From assembly GCA_038728085.1 (NCBI GenBank), contig JAVYUU010000003.1, positions 1 through 64,000 of the forward strand: DNA of 64,000 bases. The letters are read 5' to 3'. This DNA comes from Candidatus Bathyarchaeia archaeon. Its GTDB lineage: Archaea > Thermoproteota > Bathyarchaeia > Bathyarchaeales > Bathycorpusculaceae. The notes under the pieces are model-generated. The model was not told where the DNA came from. It saw nothing but the letters and a program-made list of their open reading frames with translations, and made no database searches. The position numbers and the translations under genes are program-made. The first letter of the stretch is position 1. Every line of letters starts with the position of its first letter. Shown one piece after another: positions 51,869 to 60,736 of this stretch.

Positions 51869-52807
51869 TTATTTTGAACTTTGGGTTTGAATGAGCTTCC
51901 TGTGCACTTTTATTATGTGTTTTAGGAGTTCTGAGCGGAATTCTCTGACCTTAGTGTTGGGAGGTGCTGTTGCCACCACGAGGACTATGTAGTAGTTTTT
52001 GTCGCTTTGCTCTTCGAGGTAAACCTTGTAGTCGCTGATGTTGTTTTTGTCAAGCTGTTCATGGATTCTCGCCAGCACAGTGTCCGGGTCGTATTGAACC
52101 GGAAATTCGTAGCGAACCCGCACCGTTTTTGGTTCCTCCTTCTCCTCCATGACTACGCTGTTGGTGAAGGCTATGTTGTTGGGGATCTTGACGAGTTCGC
52201 CACTGTCTGACAGTATTTTCGTGTGCATTAGGCCAACCTCAACCACTATGCCCCGAAGGGTTGGCATAAACTCGTCTCGGCTGAACATTTTGTAGGCTGG
52301 AAAAGCTAGGGGTGAAAGGGGTAGACCGCCTGAAATCTTGACATTTGCTCCGGGCTTAAGGAAGCCTGTTCCAAGGATTATTAGGCCAGCGAAGAGATTA
52401 GCCAAAACGGGCTGCAAGCCCAAGCCTATTACTAGACCCGAAACAGTGGCGCCAGCGACGGCGCTTACGCCTGTAACCTCGAAGATGGCCAGAACTATGA
52501 GGCCTACAGCCACATAGCCCAGTATAACGACAACGTTTCTGACGAGGTAGACGCCTCTGCCCAAATGCTTAAGCCTAACAGTGATAAGCGAAGCTACGAG
52601 TTCTATGGCTAAAATGCCCAATAGTATGGCGGTTATAGCCCGAACAACGTTAAAATAGACAAGGTAGGTTTGGCGGATTTCTTCGGGCAGAAGCCCTTGA
52701 ATGGTTAAAGCCCAAAGTACAGCAACCACCAAAACGATTATGGAAACATAGGCGACGCGCCAGCTTCGTTTCAAAGGGTTGTCCCCTGCAACCATCCAGT
52801 CTACCAT
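51869..52807 (-). CDS. mscS: Small-conductance mechanosensitive channel (MscS family)
   Basis: The protein has 312 residues. It has about four membrane helices; the pore helix region is AGATVSGLVIGLGLQPVLAN, followed by LFAGLIILGTGFLKPGANVK into the beta domain, then the cytoplasmic cage domain with VVMEEKEEPKTVRVRYEF. The channel releases solutes during osmotic down-shock. The Gly/Ala pattern of the pore helix is kept. It is longer at the N-terminus than E. coli MscS by about one helix. Confidence 0.92.
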   Translation of the reverse strand: MVDWMVAGDNPLKRSWRVAYVSIIVLVVAVLWALTIQGLLPEEIRQTYLVYFNVVRAITAILLGILAIELVASLITVRLKHLGRGVYLVRNVVVILGYVAVGLIVLAIFEVTGVSAVAGATVSGLVIGLGLQPVLANLFAGLIILGTGFLKPGANVKISGGLPLSPLAFPAYKMFSRDEFMPTLRGIVVEVGLMHTKILSDSGELVKIPNNIAFTNSVVMEEKEEPKTVRVRYEFPVQYDPDTVLARIHEQLDKNNISDYKVYLEEQSDKNYYIVLVVATAPPNTKVREFRSELLKHIIKVHRKLIQTQSSK

Positions 52808-52974
52808 GAAAAGGATAATAACCTTTCCCCAGCCCCTAGAAAAACGAAAACTTTTTACGATGTGGAATGCCTTGCTGTTATGGGGGTTTTTGTTGCGTCA
52901 GGCAGACTTGTTGGCGTTGACTGTTCTTACCGTAGCAAGCCTTTCGTTATCCGTGACGGATTGCCTCAAACACG

Positions 52975-53240
52975 ATGGATATTGGGTTTTTCGGTTTAGC
53001 CTTAGCATTTGCAAGTGCTTCAACAGCCTTAACACGCTGCGTTAGAAGCGATAATCCAGCGAAAAGGGTTTTGGAGGTTGTTTTGGCGCTCGGGTCCTTG
53101 GAACCATTTTCTATGGATACTTCTCAACTGGAAGCCTCATGCTTGAGGCTTTAATGGTGTTTGTCGCCGTTTTAATGTTTGTGGGCTTTGTTCTTTCCTA
53201 TATTTTGCCTAGAATTCGAAGCCGAAAAGGTAAAGTTTAA
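52975..53240 (+). pseudogene. Small membrane-protein gene broken by a one-base frameshift
   Basis: Two frames join into one sensible protein of about 88 residues. The first, from ATG 52975, reads MDIGFFGLALAFASAST...RVLEVVLALG. The second continues from about 53090 with LGTIFYGYFSTGSLMLEALM, a third helix (VFVAVLMFVGFVLSYILP) and a basic end (RSRKGKV), stopping at 53238. Adding one G to the GGG at about 53092 would restore the frame. The combined product would have three membrane helices. It lies between mscS and rsmH. Whether this is decay or a sequence error cannot be decided here. Confidence 0.5.
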
Positions 53241-53283
53241 TGAGTTCGAATCGAAGTTCTAGCTGTGCACTGGTGTAGGGTAT

Positions 53284-54171
53284 TTGAGCTCGCATTTGCC
53301 GGTCATGAAAGAGGAGGTTATCCGTTTTCTCGACCCAAAGCCCGGTGAGGATTTTATTGATTGCACTGTGGGTTTAGGCGGTCATGCCTTGGCGATTTTG
53401 GAGCTGAACAAGCCAGATGGAAGAGTTTTAGGCGTCGACTTTGACCCGCAAATTCTGGAGGAGCTTAGGCGCAACGTTCATGGAACAGAGTTTGAGAAAC
53501 GGCTAGTTCTTGTTTGCGATAACTTCGCTAATTTAGAGGCAATTGCCACAAAACATGGGTTTATAGGCGTTTCTGGCGTATTATTTGATTTAGGCTTGTC
53601 AAGCTGGCATTTGGAGGCAAGCGGACGTGGATTCTCATTCTGGAGGAACGAGCCGCTTGACATGAGATATAATCCGCAATCAAACACCTTAACAGCTGAA
53701 GTCATTCTAAACACTTGGAGTTTGGAGGATATTGAGCGGATTTTAAGGGTTTACGGCGAAGAGCGCTTTGCACGGCGCATAGCCAAACAAATAGTCGAAT
53801 CTAGACCGCTGCGAACCACCGTGGACTTGGTTATGACCGTGGAGAGGGCTACACCCCCATGGTATCATAGGAGGCGAATCCACTTCGCCACAAAAACCTT
53901 CCAAGCACTGCGGATAGCAGTAAACAGCGAACTAGAAAACCTAGAGAAAGCCTTGCCCCAAGCCCTAAATGTGCTCCGCAGCGGCGGAAAACTCGCTGTA
54001 ATAGCCTTCCACTCACTGGAAGACCGCATAGTCAAAAACTTTATGAGGACAAAAGCCAAAGAAGGCGCCATAAAAATTTTGACAAAAAAGCCCATCAGAC
54101 CATCAGAGGGAGAAATCAAAGAAAATCCTAGGGCTAGGTCGGCAAGGCTAAGAGTTGCTGTAAAAGTTTAG
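53284..54171 (+). CDS. rsmH: 16S rRNA m4C1402 methyltransferase, RsmH/MraW family
   Basis: The protein has 295 residues, full length, and starts with TTG at 53284. All family blocks are visible: HLPVMKEEVIRFL, the SAM loop DCTVGLGGHALAIL, LFDLGLSSWHLEASGRGFSF, PLDMRYNP, VYGEERFARRIAKQI, ATKTFQALRIAVNSELENLE, AVIAFHSLEDRIVKNFM and the end NPRARSARLRVAVKV. Bacterial RsmH adds the N4 methyl of m4Cm1402 in the 16S decoding centre. It is normally a bacterial gene in the division cluster; none of those neighbours is here. Acquisition from bacteria, or an ancient archaeal branch, are both possible. Confidence 0.93.
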   Translation: MSSHLPVMKEEVIRFLDPKPGEDFIDCTVGLGGHALAILELNKPDGRVLGVDFDPQILEELRRNVHGTEFEKRLVLVCDNFANLEAIATKHGFIGVSGVLFDLGLSSWHLEASGRGFSFWRNEPLDMRYNPQSNTLTAEVILNTWSLEDIERILRVYGEERFARRIAKQIVESRPLRTTVDLVMTVERATPPWYHRRRIHFATKTFQALRIAVNSELENLEKALPQALNVLRSGGKLAVIAFHSLEDRIVKNFMRTKAKEGAIKILTKKPIRPSEGEIKENPRARSARLRVAVKV

Positions 54172-54250
54172 CAAATTTGCTAAACATAACATAAAACATA
54201 AAGTTATATAGTTCAAAAATTGAACAATAAATGTCTCCGTGATTTGAGAG

Positions 54251-55272
54251 ATGAAGAGAAAAAGCGCCATTTTTCTGGCAATATTGATTTTAGGAGTGGC
54301 TGTAGCTGGTTACAGAACATGTTTGGCTGCTGATAATCAATGGGGCGAGTATGAATTTGTGGAGATTGTTATGATATCCGTTAACTGTACAACAGCCCAA
54401 GTATCGGTTGATAGCGGAGTAATATCCGCCAATGAAACGCTTGTGCATTTTCCGAGCGGAATAGACATGAACGCCGAAATATTAACGAATGCAACCCAGA
54501 TTATGCTTTCAGTTTCAACTTCCAACTCCATTCTTCACTTCGTTTTCAACAACACTGAGGTGAATAATGCCGAAAAGTATGCTAACACAACCGTAGAGCT
54601 TTGCTTTGAGCAACACTTCCATCTAGGTTTCAAGCATAATTCTACAGTCCCATTCAATAGCTTTGTAAACGTGACCTTCACGGGAAATGGTGTAGGAAAC
54701 ATGACGGAATTCACGGAACAATTAATTGGAGATTGTCTAGCTCCGGATCTGGGCGGTTTCTCATCAACCTTCCTTTCAATAGCAAGGGAGATTAACGCCT
54801 ACACCCATTTGGTAGCTCAAAAAGCAAGCGGAGGTTTCGAATGGACATATGCAATGGGCGTATCATACAGTACAACCTTTCCAGATGGAGCGGGAGAACA
54901 CACAGTGGACGTTTTAGATCTGCTTAACGTTGAATTGCTCGCACCGTCGGAGTACGCATTCATAATAGCTGTCCCCAACTCATTCTACACGTCAATAGTG
55001 ATATTGGACGTTGTCTCAAATACAACAGTTACATTTGTTTCATGTGCGCCAAACCAAGCATTGGCGCCAAGGATAAGGGGTTGTACATCAATCTATATGT
55101 ACCATCACCTGCAAAAATACAGGGGATATTCTCTTTTGGAGGGGATAATACACCTGTCACGGAGCTTTCGTTGACTTTTAGCGGTGTTATAATTCCAGAG
55201 TTTACAGTGCCAGCGTATACGGTTTTAATGCTTACCTCTGTTGTAGCTGTAGCCATAAAGAAACGGTTTTAA
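54251..55272 (+). pseudogene. Secreted, C-terminally anchored surface protein gene with a frameshift
   Basis: The first frame (54251-55174) encodes a signal peptide (RKSAIFLAILILGVAVAG) and an N-glycosylation-rich beta domain. After about position 55035 it degrades into a Tyr/His/Arg tail. The sensible continuation is in another frame up to 55272: CAKPSIGAKDKGLYINLYV, FSFGGDNTPVTEL and an anchor IPEFTVPAYTVLMLTSVVAV followed by KKRF. The IPEF motif before a helix and basic tail resembles archaeal PEF-type sorting signals. A one-base change near TTTGTTTCATGTGCG would restore about 340 residues. The function is unknown; it probably faces the cell exterior. Confidence 0.65.
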
Positions 55273-55295
55273 AGCTAAACTCTTTCCTCATCCCT

Positions 55296-55714
55296 CTATT
55301 TTATCTTGTTTAAAGCCTCTTCAAGCTCTTTGATCCTTTTTATGGTTATATCTGAGTGGCGATTATCCATGGGCTTGGGTTTTCAAGCTGACAGATGCAT
55401 ATGGTTCTTTTGCCCTTCAACTTTGCATAGAAGAGTTCCATGCATGTTCCAGCCGAAAGCCTTGGCATGTAAGCAATTAAAACATCGCATTTCTCAATGT
55501 CCTCCAAGTCCCGCCTTATAAAATCTAATGATGGAACCTTCGCCCAAAATTTTGGCTCTTCAGCCTCGTATAGAACTTTTTCACGCTGCCATGGGTCTAC
55601 AGGCTCATAGCCGCAGCGAATGCAGATTCGCCTTATCTTTTCCCTATATCCTTGGCGATTTTCCATTCCTTGGATTAGACCCGAAATGAAGGCTTTTATC
55701 TTCACATTTGGCAC
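55296..55714 (-). pseudogene. Nucleoside 2-deoxyribosyltransferase-like gene with a frameshift near its 3' end
   Basis: The open frame from ATG 55714 encodes 122 residues with the Rossmann-like pattern of the deoxyribosyltransferase/NTPase-binding family: KIKAFISGLIQG, DLEDIEKCDVLIAYMPRLSA, GTCMELFYAKLKGKRTICI and SPWIIA. The frame then stops, but a shift of one base restores HSDITIKRIKELEEALNKIK to a stop at 55296, a natural C-terminal helix. The break is near 55358. The catalytic Glu in GTCME is present. The enzyme could cleave or transfer deoxyribose or modified nucleosides; related folds also act as nucleotide sensors. Confidence 0.65.
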
Positions 55715-55807
55715 CTGTGCCGACTTGAAGGTGGTTGAGCGTTTTGGGAAGAATTAAAAGGGCAAAGCACTTATTTTGGTTTTCTAAGGTGGGAGAGAGG
55801 CATCAGG

Positions 55808-57076
55808 TTGGGACTGCTGAATCCAATGGTGGCTATAGCTTTAGCCTTCAGCCTTTTAGGTTTTCTTCTCTACAAGAGAGTAAGCCTCGGAATAACGTTG
55901 ACCGCCACGGCGCTGTTTTTAGGTCTATTAGCCATTGACTGGCAAAACATTCCAGCCATAGTCTATATGACTATTGACCCCACAACAGTGGAGGGCATTC
56001 TCACCTTTGCAGTTGTCCTTGCAACCTTCGGGATAATGTGGCTTAGCATACTATACAAGGAAACAGGTCAAATAGCGAAGCTAAGCGAGGGCATAGGCGG
56101 GCTGGTTAAAAACCCGAAAATCGTACTGAGCATGCTTCCAGCAGTAATAGGATTTCTGCCCGTCTCCGGCGGTGCCCTCATGTCCGCGCCCATAGTGGAT
56201 GCTGAAGCGGAGAAACTTAAAATGCCGCCTGAAAGGAAGGCCTACGTAAACCTTTGGTTTAGACATACAATTTTCCCAGTTTACCCGCTTAGCCAGGTGC
56301 TAATAATAGCCGCAGCCCTAACCGGAGTCCCCCTATTCTCCATAGTTTTGCTTCAAATCCCAACGGTTTTGGTGATGGTGGCCGTCGGTTTTCTGGTTGG
56401 CTTTAGGAAAACGCCAACCCCAGAAGCGGAGGAAGAGCAAACGCAAACGGACAAGATGTCGAAGTTTAAAGATTTTGTCTCAGCCTTCTCGCCTATCTTA
56501 GCAACGATAGTGGTCGCCGTCCTCCTTAACCTCATAAATCCAGAATTCTCCAAACTCGGCTTAGACGTTCTGACAGCAACTTTTGCCGGTTTAATCGTCC
56601 TAACCGCGGTTTCAAGGTTAAACTCTAAAACTCTTGTAAAACCGCTGAGAGGCTGGGGAATATATGACGTAACATTAGCTGCGTACAGCGCCTTCCTCCT
56701 GCGAAACGTGATGAAGGCTGCTGGAATAGCGGAAATCTTTAAGCCCCTAGTTTCAAGCGGAAGCAGTGCAAACATAACAATGCTGTTGACGGTTATCCCG
56801 ATGGCGCTGGGCTTCCTTATGGGTTCTCCATCCGGGGCGATAGCCATAGCCTCCTCGGTGCTAGCGGGAGTTTTAACATTCACACCCAAAACTTCGGCAC
56901 TCCTATACATCAGCGCCTATCTTGGATACGTCATCGCGCCAACCCACCTATGCTTCACTTTCACAGCCGAATACTTCAAAAGCCCCCTTGGAAAAGTCTA
57001 TAGGTATGTGGTTCCCTCCTTCATCATAACCTTTGCAGCAGCCCTAACGGTGTATTTTCTGCCCATCCCCCTCTGA
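55808..57076 (+). CDS. DUF401-family integral membrane protein
   Basis: The protein has 422 residues with about ten membrane helices, starting with TTG. It shows the DUF401 features FLPVSGGALMSAPIVDAEAE, WFRHTIFPVYPLSQVLIIAA, FLMGSPSGAIAIASSVLA and YVIAPTHLCFTFTAEYF. The two halves repeat the same fold, with a charged cytoplasmic loop between (TPEAEEEQTQTDKM). These proteins resemble dicarboxylate/gluconate-type carriers, but substrates are unknown. Two DUF131 genes follow on the same strand. Confidence 0.88.
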   Translation: MGLLNPMVAIALAFSLLGFLLYKRVSLGITLTATALFLGLLAIDWQNIPAIVYMTIDPTTVEGILTFAVVLATFGIMWLSILYKETGQIAKLSEGIGGLVKNPKIVLSMLPAVIGFLPVSGGALMSAPIVDAEAEKLKMPPERKAYVNLWFRHTIFPVYPLSQVLIIAAALTGVPLFSIVLLQIPTVLVMVAVGFLVGFRKTPTPEAEEEQTQTDKMSKFKDFVSAFSPILATIVVAVLLNLINPEFSKLGLDVLTATFAGLIVLTAVSRLNSKTLVKPLRGWGIYDVTLAAYSAFLLRNVMKAAGIAEIFKPLVSSGSSANITMLLTVIPMALGFLMGSPSGAIAIASSVLAGVLTFTPKTSALLYISAYLGYVIAPTHLCFTFTAEYFKSPLGKVYRYVVPSFIITFAAALTVYFLPIPL

Positions 57077-57119
57077 AAATTTTAAAAGTTCAGCTTTCAA
57101 GACGTAGAATTGACCGAGA

Positions 57120-57392
57120 ATGGCGTTAGACGCAAACACCCTCTACAGCATCGGCATAATCATGATTCTAGCAGGCATAACAATCATAATTGTAGCCTTC
57201 GCCCTCCTCTTCATTTCAAGCATTAAAGGCCATGGCGGGGAAGCGCGAGGCGGCGGAGCCCTGATAATTGGGCCTTTCCCAATAGTTTTCGGCACGGACA
57301 AGGAATCCGTCAAGGCTGTTTTATGGCTCTCAATAATCCTCACAATAATCCTTTTCGCACTTTTCATAACACTTTATTTGCTGAGGGGATGA
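57120..57392 (+). CDS. Small membrane protein, DUF131 family (first copy)
   Basis: The protein has 90 residues with two helices flanking a loop with the family signature GPFPIVFGTDKES. The family is widespread in archaea, without known function. It is followed six bases later by a second member, so the pair is probably an operon and could form a heteromer. The ATG at 57120 directly follows a weak purine stretch. Confidence 0.8.
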   Translation: MALDANTLYSIGIIMILAGITIIIVAFALLFISSIKGHGGEARGGGALIIGPFPIVFGTDKESVKAVLWLSIILTIILFALFITLYLLRG

Positions 57393-57398
57393 AGACCT

Positions 57399-57683
57399 GT
57401 GAACGGGGAGGCGGACACGAGAACATTTGAACGTTTTCTCACACTTTTCCTTTTAGGCTTCACTATAATATTGGTGGGCATGATGCTTCTGGTTGCAGCA
57501 ACATTGCTTCTTGGAAACGGAAAGGCAAGTGTTGGAGGCGTCATATTCATTTGGTTTTTCCCAATAGTTTTCGGTGTCGGCCCGGAAGCTCATTGGCTTG
57601 TACTTTTTGCAGTGGTGCTCGCTGTTCTTGGCTTGGTGATGCTTTTTATAATGTGGAAGGCGGCTAAAAGACGCGAATTCTAA
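57399..57683 (+). CDS. Small membrane protein, DUF131 family (second copy)
   Basis: The protein has 94 residues and starts with GTG. It has two helices and the diverged signature WFFPIVFGVGPEA, where the usual Thr-Asp after FG is Val-Gly. It is a tandem paralogue of the preceding gene. The polar C-terminus is basic (KAAKRREF). Confidence 0.75.
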   Translation: MNGEADTRTFERFLTLFLLGFTIILVGMMLLVAATLLLGNGKASVGGVIFIWFFPIVFGVGPEAHWLVLFAVVLAVLGLVMLFIMWKAAKRREF

Positions 57684-57800
57684 CTATCTGGTCTTTTCCT
57701 CTTTGCCGTAAATTATGTATAGGAATATGAGCGCCAAAACGATGAAGGTCACGGTCATGAGGATGTATTTTATGGTTTCAAAGTATGCTCCAATGCTCAT
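57684..57800 (-). CDS. Single-helix micro-protein of 38 residues
   Basis: ATG at 57800 with GAGG eight bases upstream opens a 38-codon frame: MSIGAYFETIKYILMTVTFI, then a continuous hydrophobic helix and a charged end (YGKEEKTR). Its stop abuts the stop of the second DUF131 gene on the other strand, and the ribosome site and topology support translation. The family is unknown; it is possibly a subunit of a membrane complex. Confidence 0.5.
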   Translation of the reverse strand: MSIGAYFETIKYILMTVTFIVLALIFLYIIYGKEEKTR

Positions 57801-57840
57801 GGACCATTCCTCGTCCCACATAAATTATCAGTTTAGGTAT

Positions 57841-58251
57841 TTAAGGAGTTGGTTTCCGCCATTCCTGCATTAGGGTTTCGTAGAGTTCGTCGCCGCTTTC
57901 TATCTCCTCATACCAGCCTAGGCTTTTGGCGATTTTCTGGGCGATGAGGTGATAGCATAGATGCACCTTCCGGTCTAGGACGCGGAAGTAGAAGTCGTCG
58001 CATGTGCAGAATTCGGCTTCGGGCATTATTAGGTAGTCGCGTTCCTTGCCAACCACAACCCAGACGACTCTGCCGCTGGGTTTGAAAACGTATTTTTTGA
58101 CGCGGTTCTCTTTCAGGGCTTCAAAGGCTCTTGCAAAGCGCTGTCCAAAAACCTCGTAAAGCCTTGTTAAACTCTTTCCAGTCAGCCTGCCCTCTGCTTT
58201 GGCTTCCCTGCATATGGCGTTTAGAAGGTCGGTTTCAGAGTCGGCGCTCAT
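57841..58251 (-). CDS. SWIM zinc-finger protein
   Basis: The protein has 136 residues. The central SWIM motif is CTCDDFYFRVL...HLCYH (CxC-xn-CxH), preceded by a beta hairpin (VWVVVGKERDYLIMPEAEF). The N-terminal helical part precedes it. SWIM proteins of this size are conserved in archaea, and their relatives are linked to recombination proteins such as RadA paralogues; binding of DNA or protein is predicted. It is followed by a short gap and shares its strand with Hsp20 upstream. Confidence 0.85.
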   Translation of the reverse strand: MSADSETDLLNAICREAKAEGRLTGKSLTRLYEVFGQRFARAFEALKENRVKKYVFKPSGRVVWVVVGKERDYLIMPEAEFCTCDDFYFRVLDRKVHLCYHLIAQKIAKSLGWYEEIESGDELYETLMQEWRKPTP

Positions 58252-58297
58252 GGAGGATACAAGCTTTAACCGCTAAAGGAAAAGGGCGTGTTGGGGG

Positions 58298-58894
58298 CTA
58301 CTCTATTTTTATTGGTTCGCCCTTTGGTTTCCGCTCTTCCTTTATCTTCGGAAGCTTGACCTCCAAGACGCCGTTCTTATATTGAGTTTTAGCCTCTTTC
58401 ACGTTGACCTTGGCTGGAAGCGTTATCTCCTTGTAGTATTTCCGTTGGGGCGTGTCAACGCTTATGGTTAACGTGTCCTCTGTGCCGTGAAGCTTAATGT
58501 CCTCCTTCTCCACGCCGGGCAGCTCCGCCACAACGTGAATTTCGTTGTCCGTTTCAACCACGTCCACCAGTGGTTCGCGTTCCTCTTTAACGGTTGGCCC
58601 AAAGCGGGTTGGCTTGACGTTGCCGAACTCGCGGATTTCAGGTTTGCCGTCCGGGCCTATGCGGATGCTGTAGCCGTAGACGAAGGGTCCCCACTCGCGT
58701 ATGGTTGAGCCATCTGGGAGCTTGCGTTCCCTAACATACTCCTTGGGAACCCGGGAGGTGAAAGCCTTAAACTCTTCCTCTATCATTTTTTCCATTTCAC
58801 GGAACATGCGGTCAATATCCTCAAAGAACCAGCTTCCGAAGAATGGAAACCGTCTACGTCTAAACCATTCTGGAAAATCCTCATCTTCGGGCAT
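58298..58894 (-). CDS. hsp20: Small heat-shock protein, Hsp20 family
   Basis: The protein has 198 residues from ATG 58894 (AGAGGT upstream). A Phe/Arg-rich N-terminal arm (WFRRRRFPFFGSWFFEDIDR) precedes the alpha-crystallin domain from about 105 (PLVDVVETDNEIHVVAELPG, EDIKLHGTEDTLTISV, NGVLEVKLPK) and a short C-terminal tail with a Pro-Ile-x-Ile anchor (EPIKIE). It forms oligomers that hold unfolded proteins. Confidence 0.94.
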   Translation of the reverse strand: MPEDEDFPEWFRRRRFPFFGSWFFEDIDRMFREMEKMIEEEFKAFTSRVPKEYVRERKLPDGSTIREWGPFVYGYSIRIGPDGKPEIREFGNVKPTRFGPTVKEEREPLVDVVETDNEIHVVAELPGVEKEDIKLHGTEDTLTISVDTPQRKYYKEITLPAKVNVKEAKTQYKNGVLEVKLPKIKEERKPKGEPIKIE

Positions 58895-58941
58895 TTCATA
58901 CACCTCTAGTGAAGGGTAAAGGAAGCCTTTTCTATTAAGGT

Positions 58942-59784
58942 TTATGGCTTTCCAAAAATTTCAAGCTGGCTTAAATAGCCCAGAAAGGTTCCGTCTAGAA
59001 GGTAGACTTCAGCGTTTCTTAGGTCCACTGCTTCCGCGCGGAGGATTGGACCTACGATTTTCTCGCTTTCCGCGGCGTCCTTCTCGTTTAGAGGTTTTCC
59101 GCCCAGGAACTCGTTGAAGGATGGCATTATGAAGAGTTGGCTGGTTTTAGGCTTAACCCCATAATGTTTGAGTAGCGTTTTCTGCGGGGTTTCCTCAACT
59201 TTTATCCCATGTTTCTGAAGTAGGATTTCCGCCAGCTGATTTGGGTTGCATTTGGCTTTAACCCAAACCTGCCTTGTTATCCTGAAGCCTGCGGGATCTC
59301 GGAGAACTATGACGGGGTGAACGTGCCCCATAACAAGGGTTCTGCATTTTAGGAGGGTTGGTGATGGCCAACGGTGCCCGTGGAAGAAGCCTGCGCCGCC
59401 TATAACTGTGCCGGAGGATGGAAGGATGGTTATGCCCTCGGGAAGGAGGGGTTCAAGGTTTCCGTCGTGGTTTCCATGAATTATCTGGATCTCGCCTATG
59501 TGCCTCTTAAGTTCGTTGAAGAATTCTGGGATGTCTTGCCACTCGCCGAGCTCGGCAGTTGCCACAGTGTGTTTCACGTCGCCTAGGATCAGCAGTCTGT
59601 CGGGTTTGTACGCTCTTATGAGTGTTTTAAGTTTTTCCAGAAGTTTTGCGGCTTGGGTTGGCACATGGATGCCCTTTTCGGATAGGGCTATTTCCCATCC
59701 GATGTGGAGGTCTGCCACAACAAGCGTTCGGGTGTCCCCTGTCTTCACGAGGGCTGCTGGATGAGGTGCCAGTGGCGTTATCAT
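58942..59784 (-). CDS. Archaeal metallophosphoesterase
   Basis: The protein has 280 residues. Phosphoesterase motifs are VVADLHIGWE, LLILGDVKHT, IIHGNHDGN, FHGHRWPS and VMGHVHPV, a complete two-metal site. The sequence fits the archaeal SbcD-related phosphoesterase group. A C-terminal part includes a SLNEFLGGKPLN-like insert (MPSFNEFLGGKPLN). The substrate is unknown, probably a nucleotide or nucleic acid phosphodiester. It is 12 bases downstream of the inositol monophosphatase-like gene. Confidence 0.9.
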   Translation of the reverse strand: MITPLAPHPAALVKTGDTRTLVVADLHIGWEIALSEKGIHVPTQAAKLLEKLKTLIRAYKPDRLLILGDVKHTVATAELGEWQDIPEFFNELKRHIGEIQIIHGNHDGNLEPLLPEGITILPSSGTVIGGAGFFHGHRWPSPTLLKCRTLVMGHVHPVIVLRDPAGFRITRQVWVKAKCNPNQLAEILLQKHGIKVEETPQKTLLKHYGVKPKTSQLFIMPSFNEFLGGKPLNEKDAAESEKIVGPILRAEAVDLRNAEVYLLDGTFLGYLSQLEIFGKP

Positions 59785-59796
59785 GGCGCTTTCCTT

Positions 59797-60609
59797 TCAT
59801 GCCTTTAGGAGGCTTAATATTGTTTTGTGGATTTTTCTGTTGGCGGAAGCCACGAAGGTTAGCCTTTCCTTTGGGTCGAGTTTAGCGTTTAGCAGTTTGC
59901 CATCCGGTGTTGTTATTGTGGCTCCAGCCTCCCTTATTATCAGCCAAGCGGCAGCCGTGTCTGTGGCGCGTAGTTTCCCCCTTATGTCTATGAAGGCGTC
60001 TATGGTGCCGTCTGCCACATAACAGAGCTCCAAGGCGTTGGCGCCTAGGTGGCGGATGTGCTTTGTCCGCTCTATTAGGCTTGTTATGCGGGGGGCTATT
60101 TCTCTAGCCCTGTAAGTGTTTAGGTCTACTCCTACCACTGCATCCGCCAAGTCCGTCTGGTCTGAGGGCTTTATTTCTTGGTTGTTGCGTTTCGCCCCTT
60201 CGCCTTTAACGGCTGTGTACGTCACGTCGTGGAACAGGTCTGCCACGAGGGCAGCGTGGACTGTGCGAAGTTCCGGTTTTGTGGATACGGCTATAGACGT
60301 AGCATAAAAGGGTATGCCTCTCATTATGTTTGTTGTGCCATCTATTGGGTCCGCCGTAATATAGTGCTGCTTTGGGTTTGCACCGTATTCTTTTACGCCG
60401 GACTCCTCGCTTATAAGAGTGAAGGATAGGCCGTGTCCCTGTAGAGTTTCAATTATGGCTTTTTCAGCCGCTAGGTCTATCTGCCTTATTGGGTCTCCGC
60501 CGGCGCCTATGCCCAAGTCCGGCTGAGACTGATTTAGGGATTTCAGTAGTGGGGCTATCTGGCTTTTCACGTTGTCTCTGCATTCTTCCAGTATTTGAAG
60601 CCAATCCAC
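59797..60609 (-). CDS. Inositol monophosphatase-family phosphatase (IMPase/FBPase)
   Basis: The protein has 270 residues. Metal-site motifs are LISEESG, DPIDGTTNIMRGIPF and, near the C-terminus, DTAAAWLIIREAGATIT (in place of the usual WDxAAG). In archaea such enzymes often dephosphorylate both inositol-1-phosphate and fructose-1,6-bisphosphate. It probably forms an operon with the metallophosphoesterase gene downstream. Confidence 0.92.
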   Translation of the reverse strand: MDWLQILEECRDNVKSQIAPLLKSLNQSQPDLGIGAGGDPIRQIDLAAEKAIIETLQGHGLSFTLISEESGVKEYGANPKQHYITADPIDGTTNIMRGIPFYATSIAVSTKPELRTVHAALVADLFHDVTYTAVKGEGAKRNNQEIKPSDQTDLADAVVGVDLNTYRAREIAPRITSLIERTKHIRHLGANALELCYVADGTIDAFIDIRGKLRATDTAAAWLIIREAGATITTPDGKLLNAKLDPKERLTFVASANRKIHKTILSLLKA

Positions 60610-60736
60610 CGAATTTCACTCGGTTGTATTTTCGAAGCCTTCAATAATAAGGTTGATGGTTTGCATAAAAAAGGGCGTCTTCTAGAAGAAGCTTCTAAAA
60701 GAGATTTTCAGAAGGCATTTAAAAGAGGGCGGGGAT

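Noticed and set aside
52880-52999. A 39-codon frame starting MGVFVASGRLVGVDCSYRSK just before the frameshifted membrane protein gene
   Set aside because: Overlaps alternative frames of similar quality, no ribosome site, no recognisable domain.
53236-53262. GTTCGAATC-like sequence resembling a tRNA T loop after the frameshifted membrane protein gene
   Set aside because: No acceptor or anticodon stems can be formed around it.
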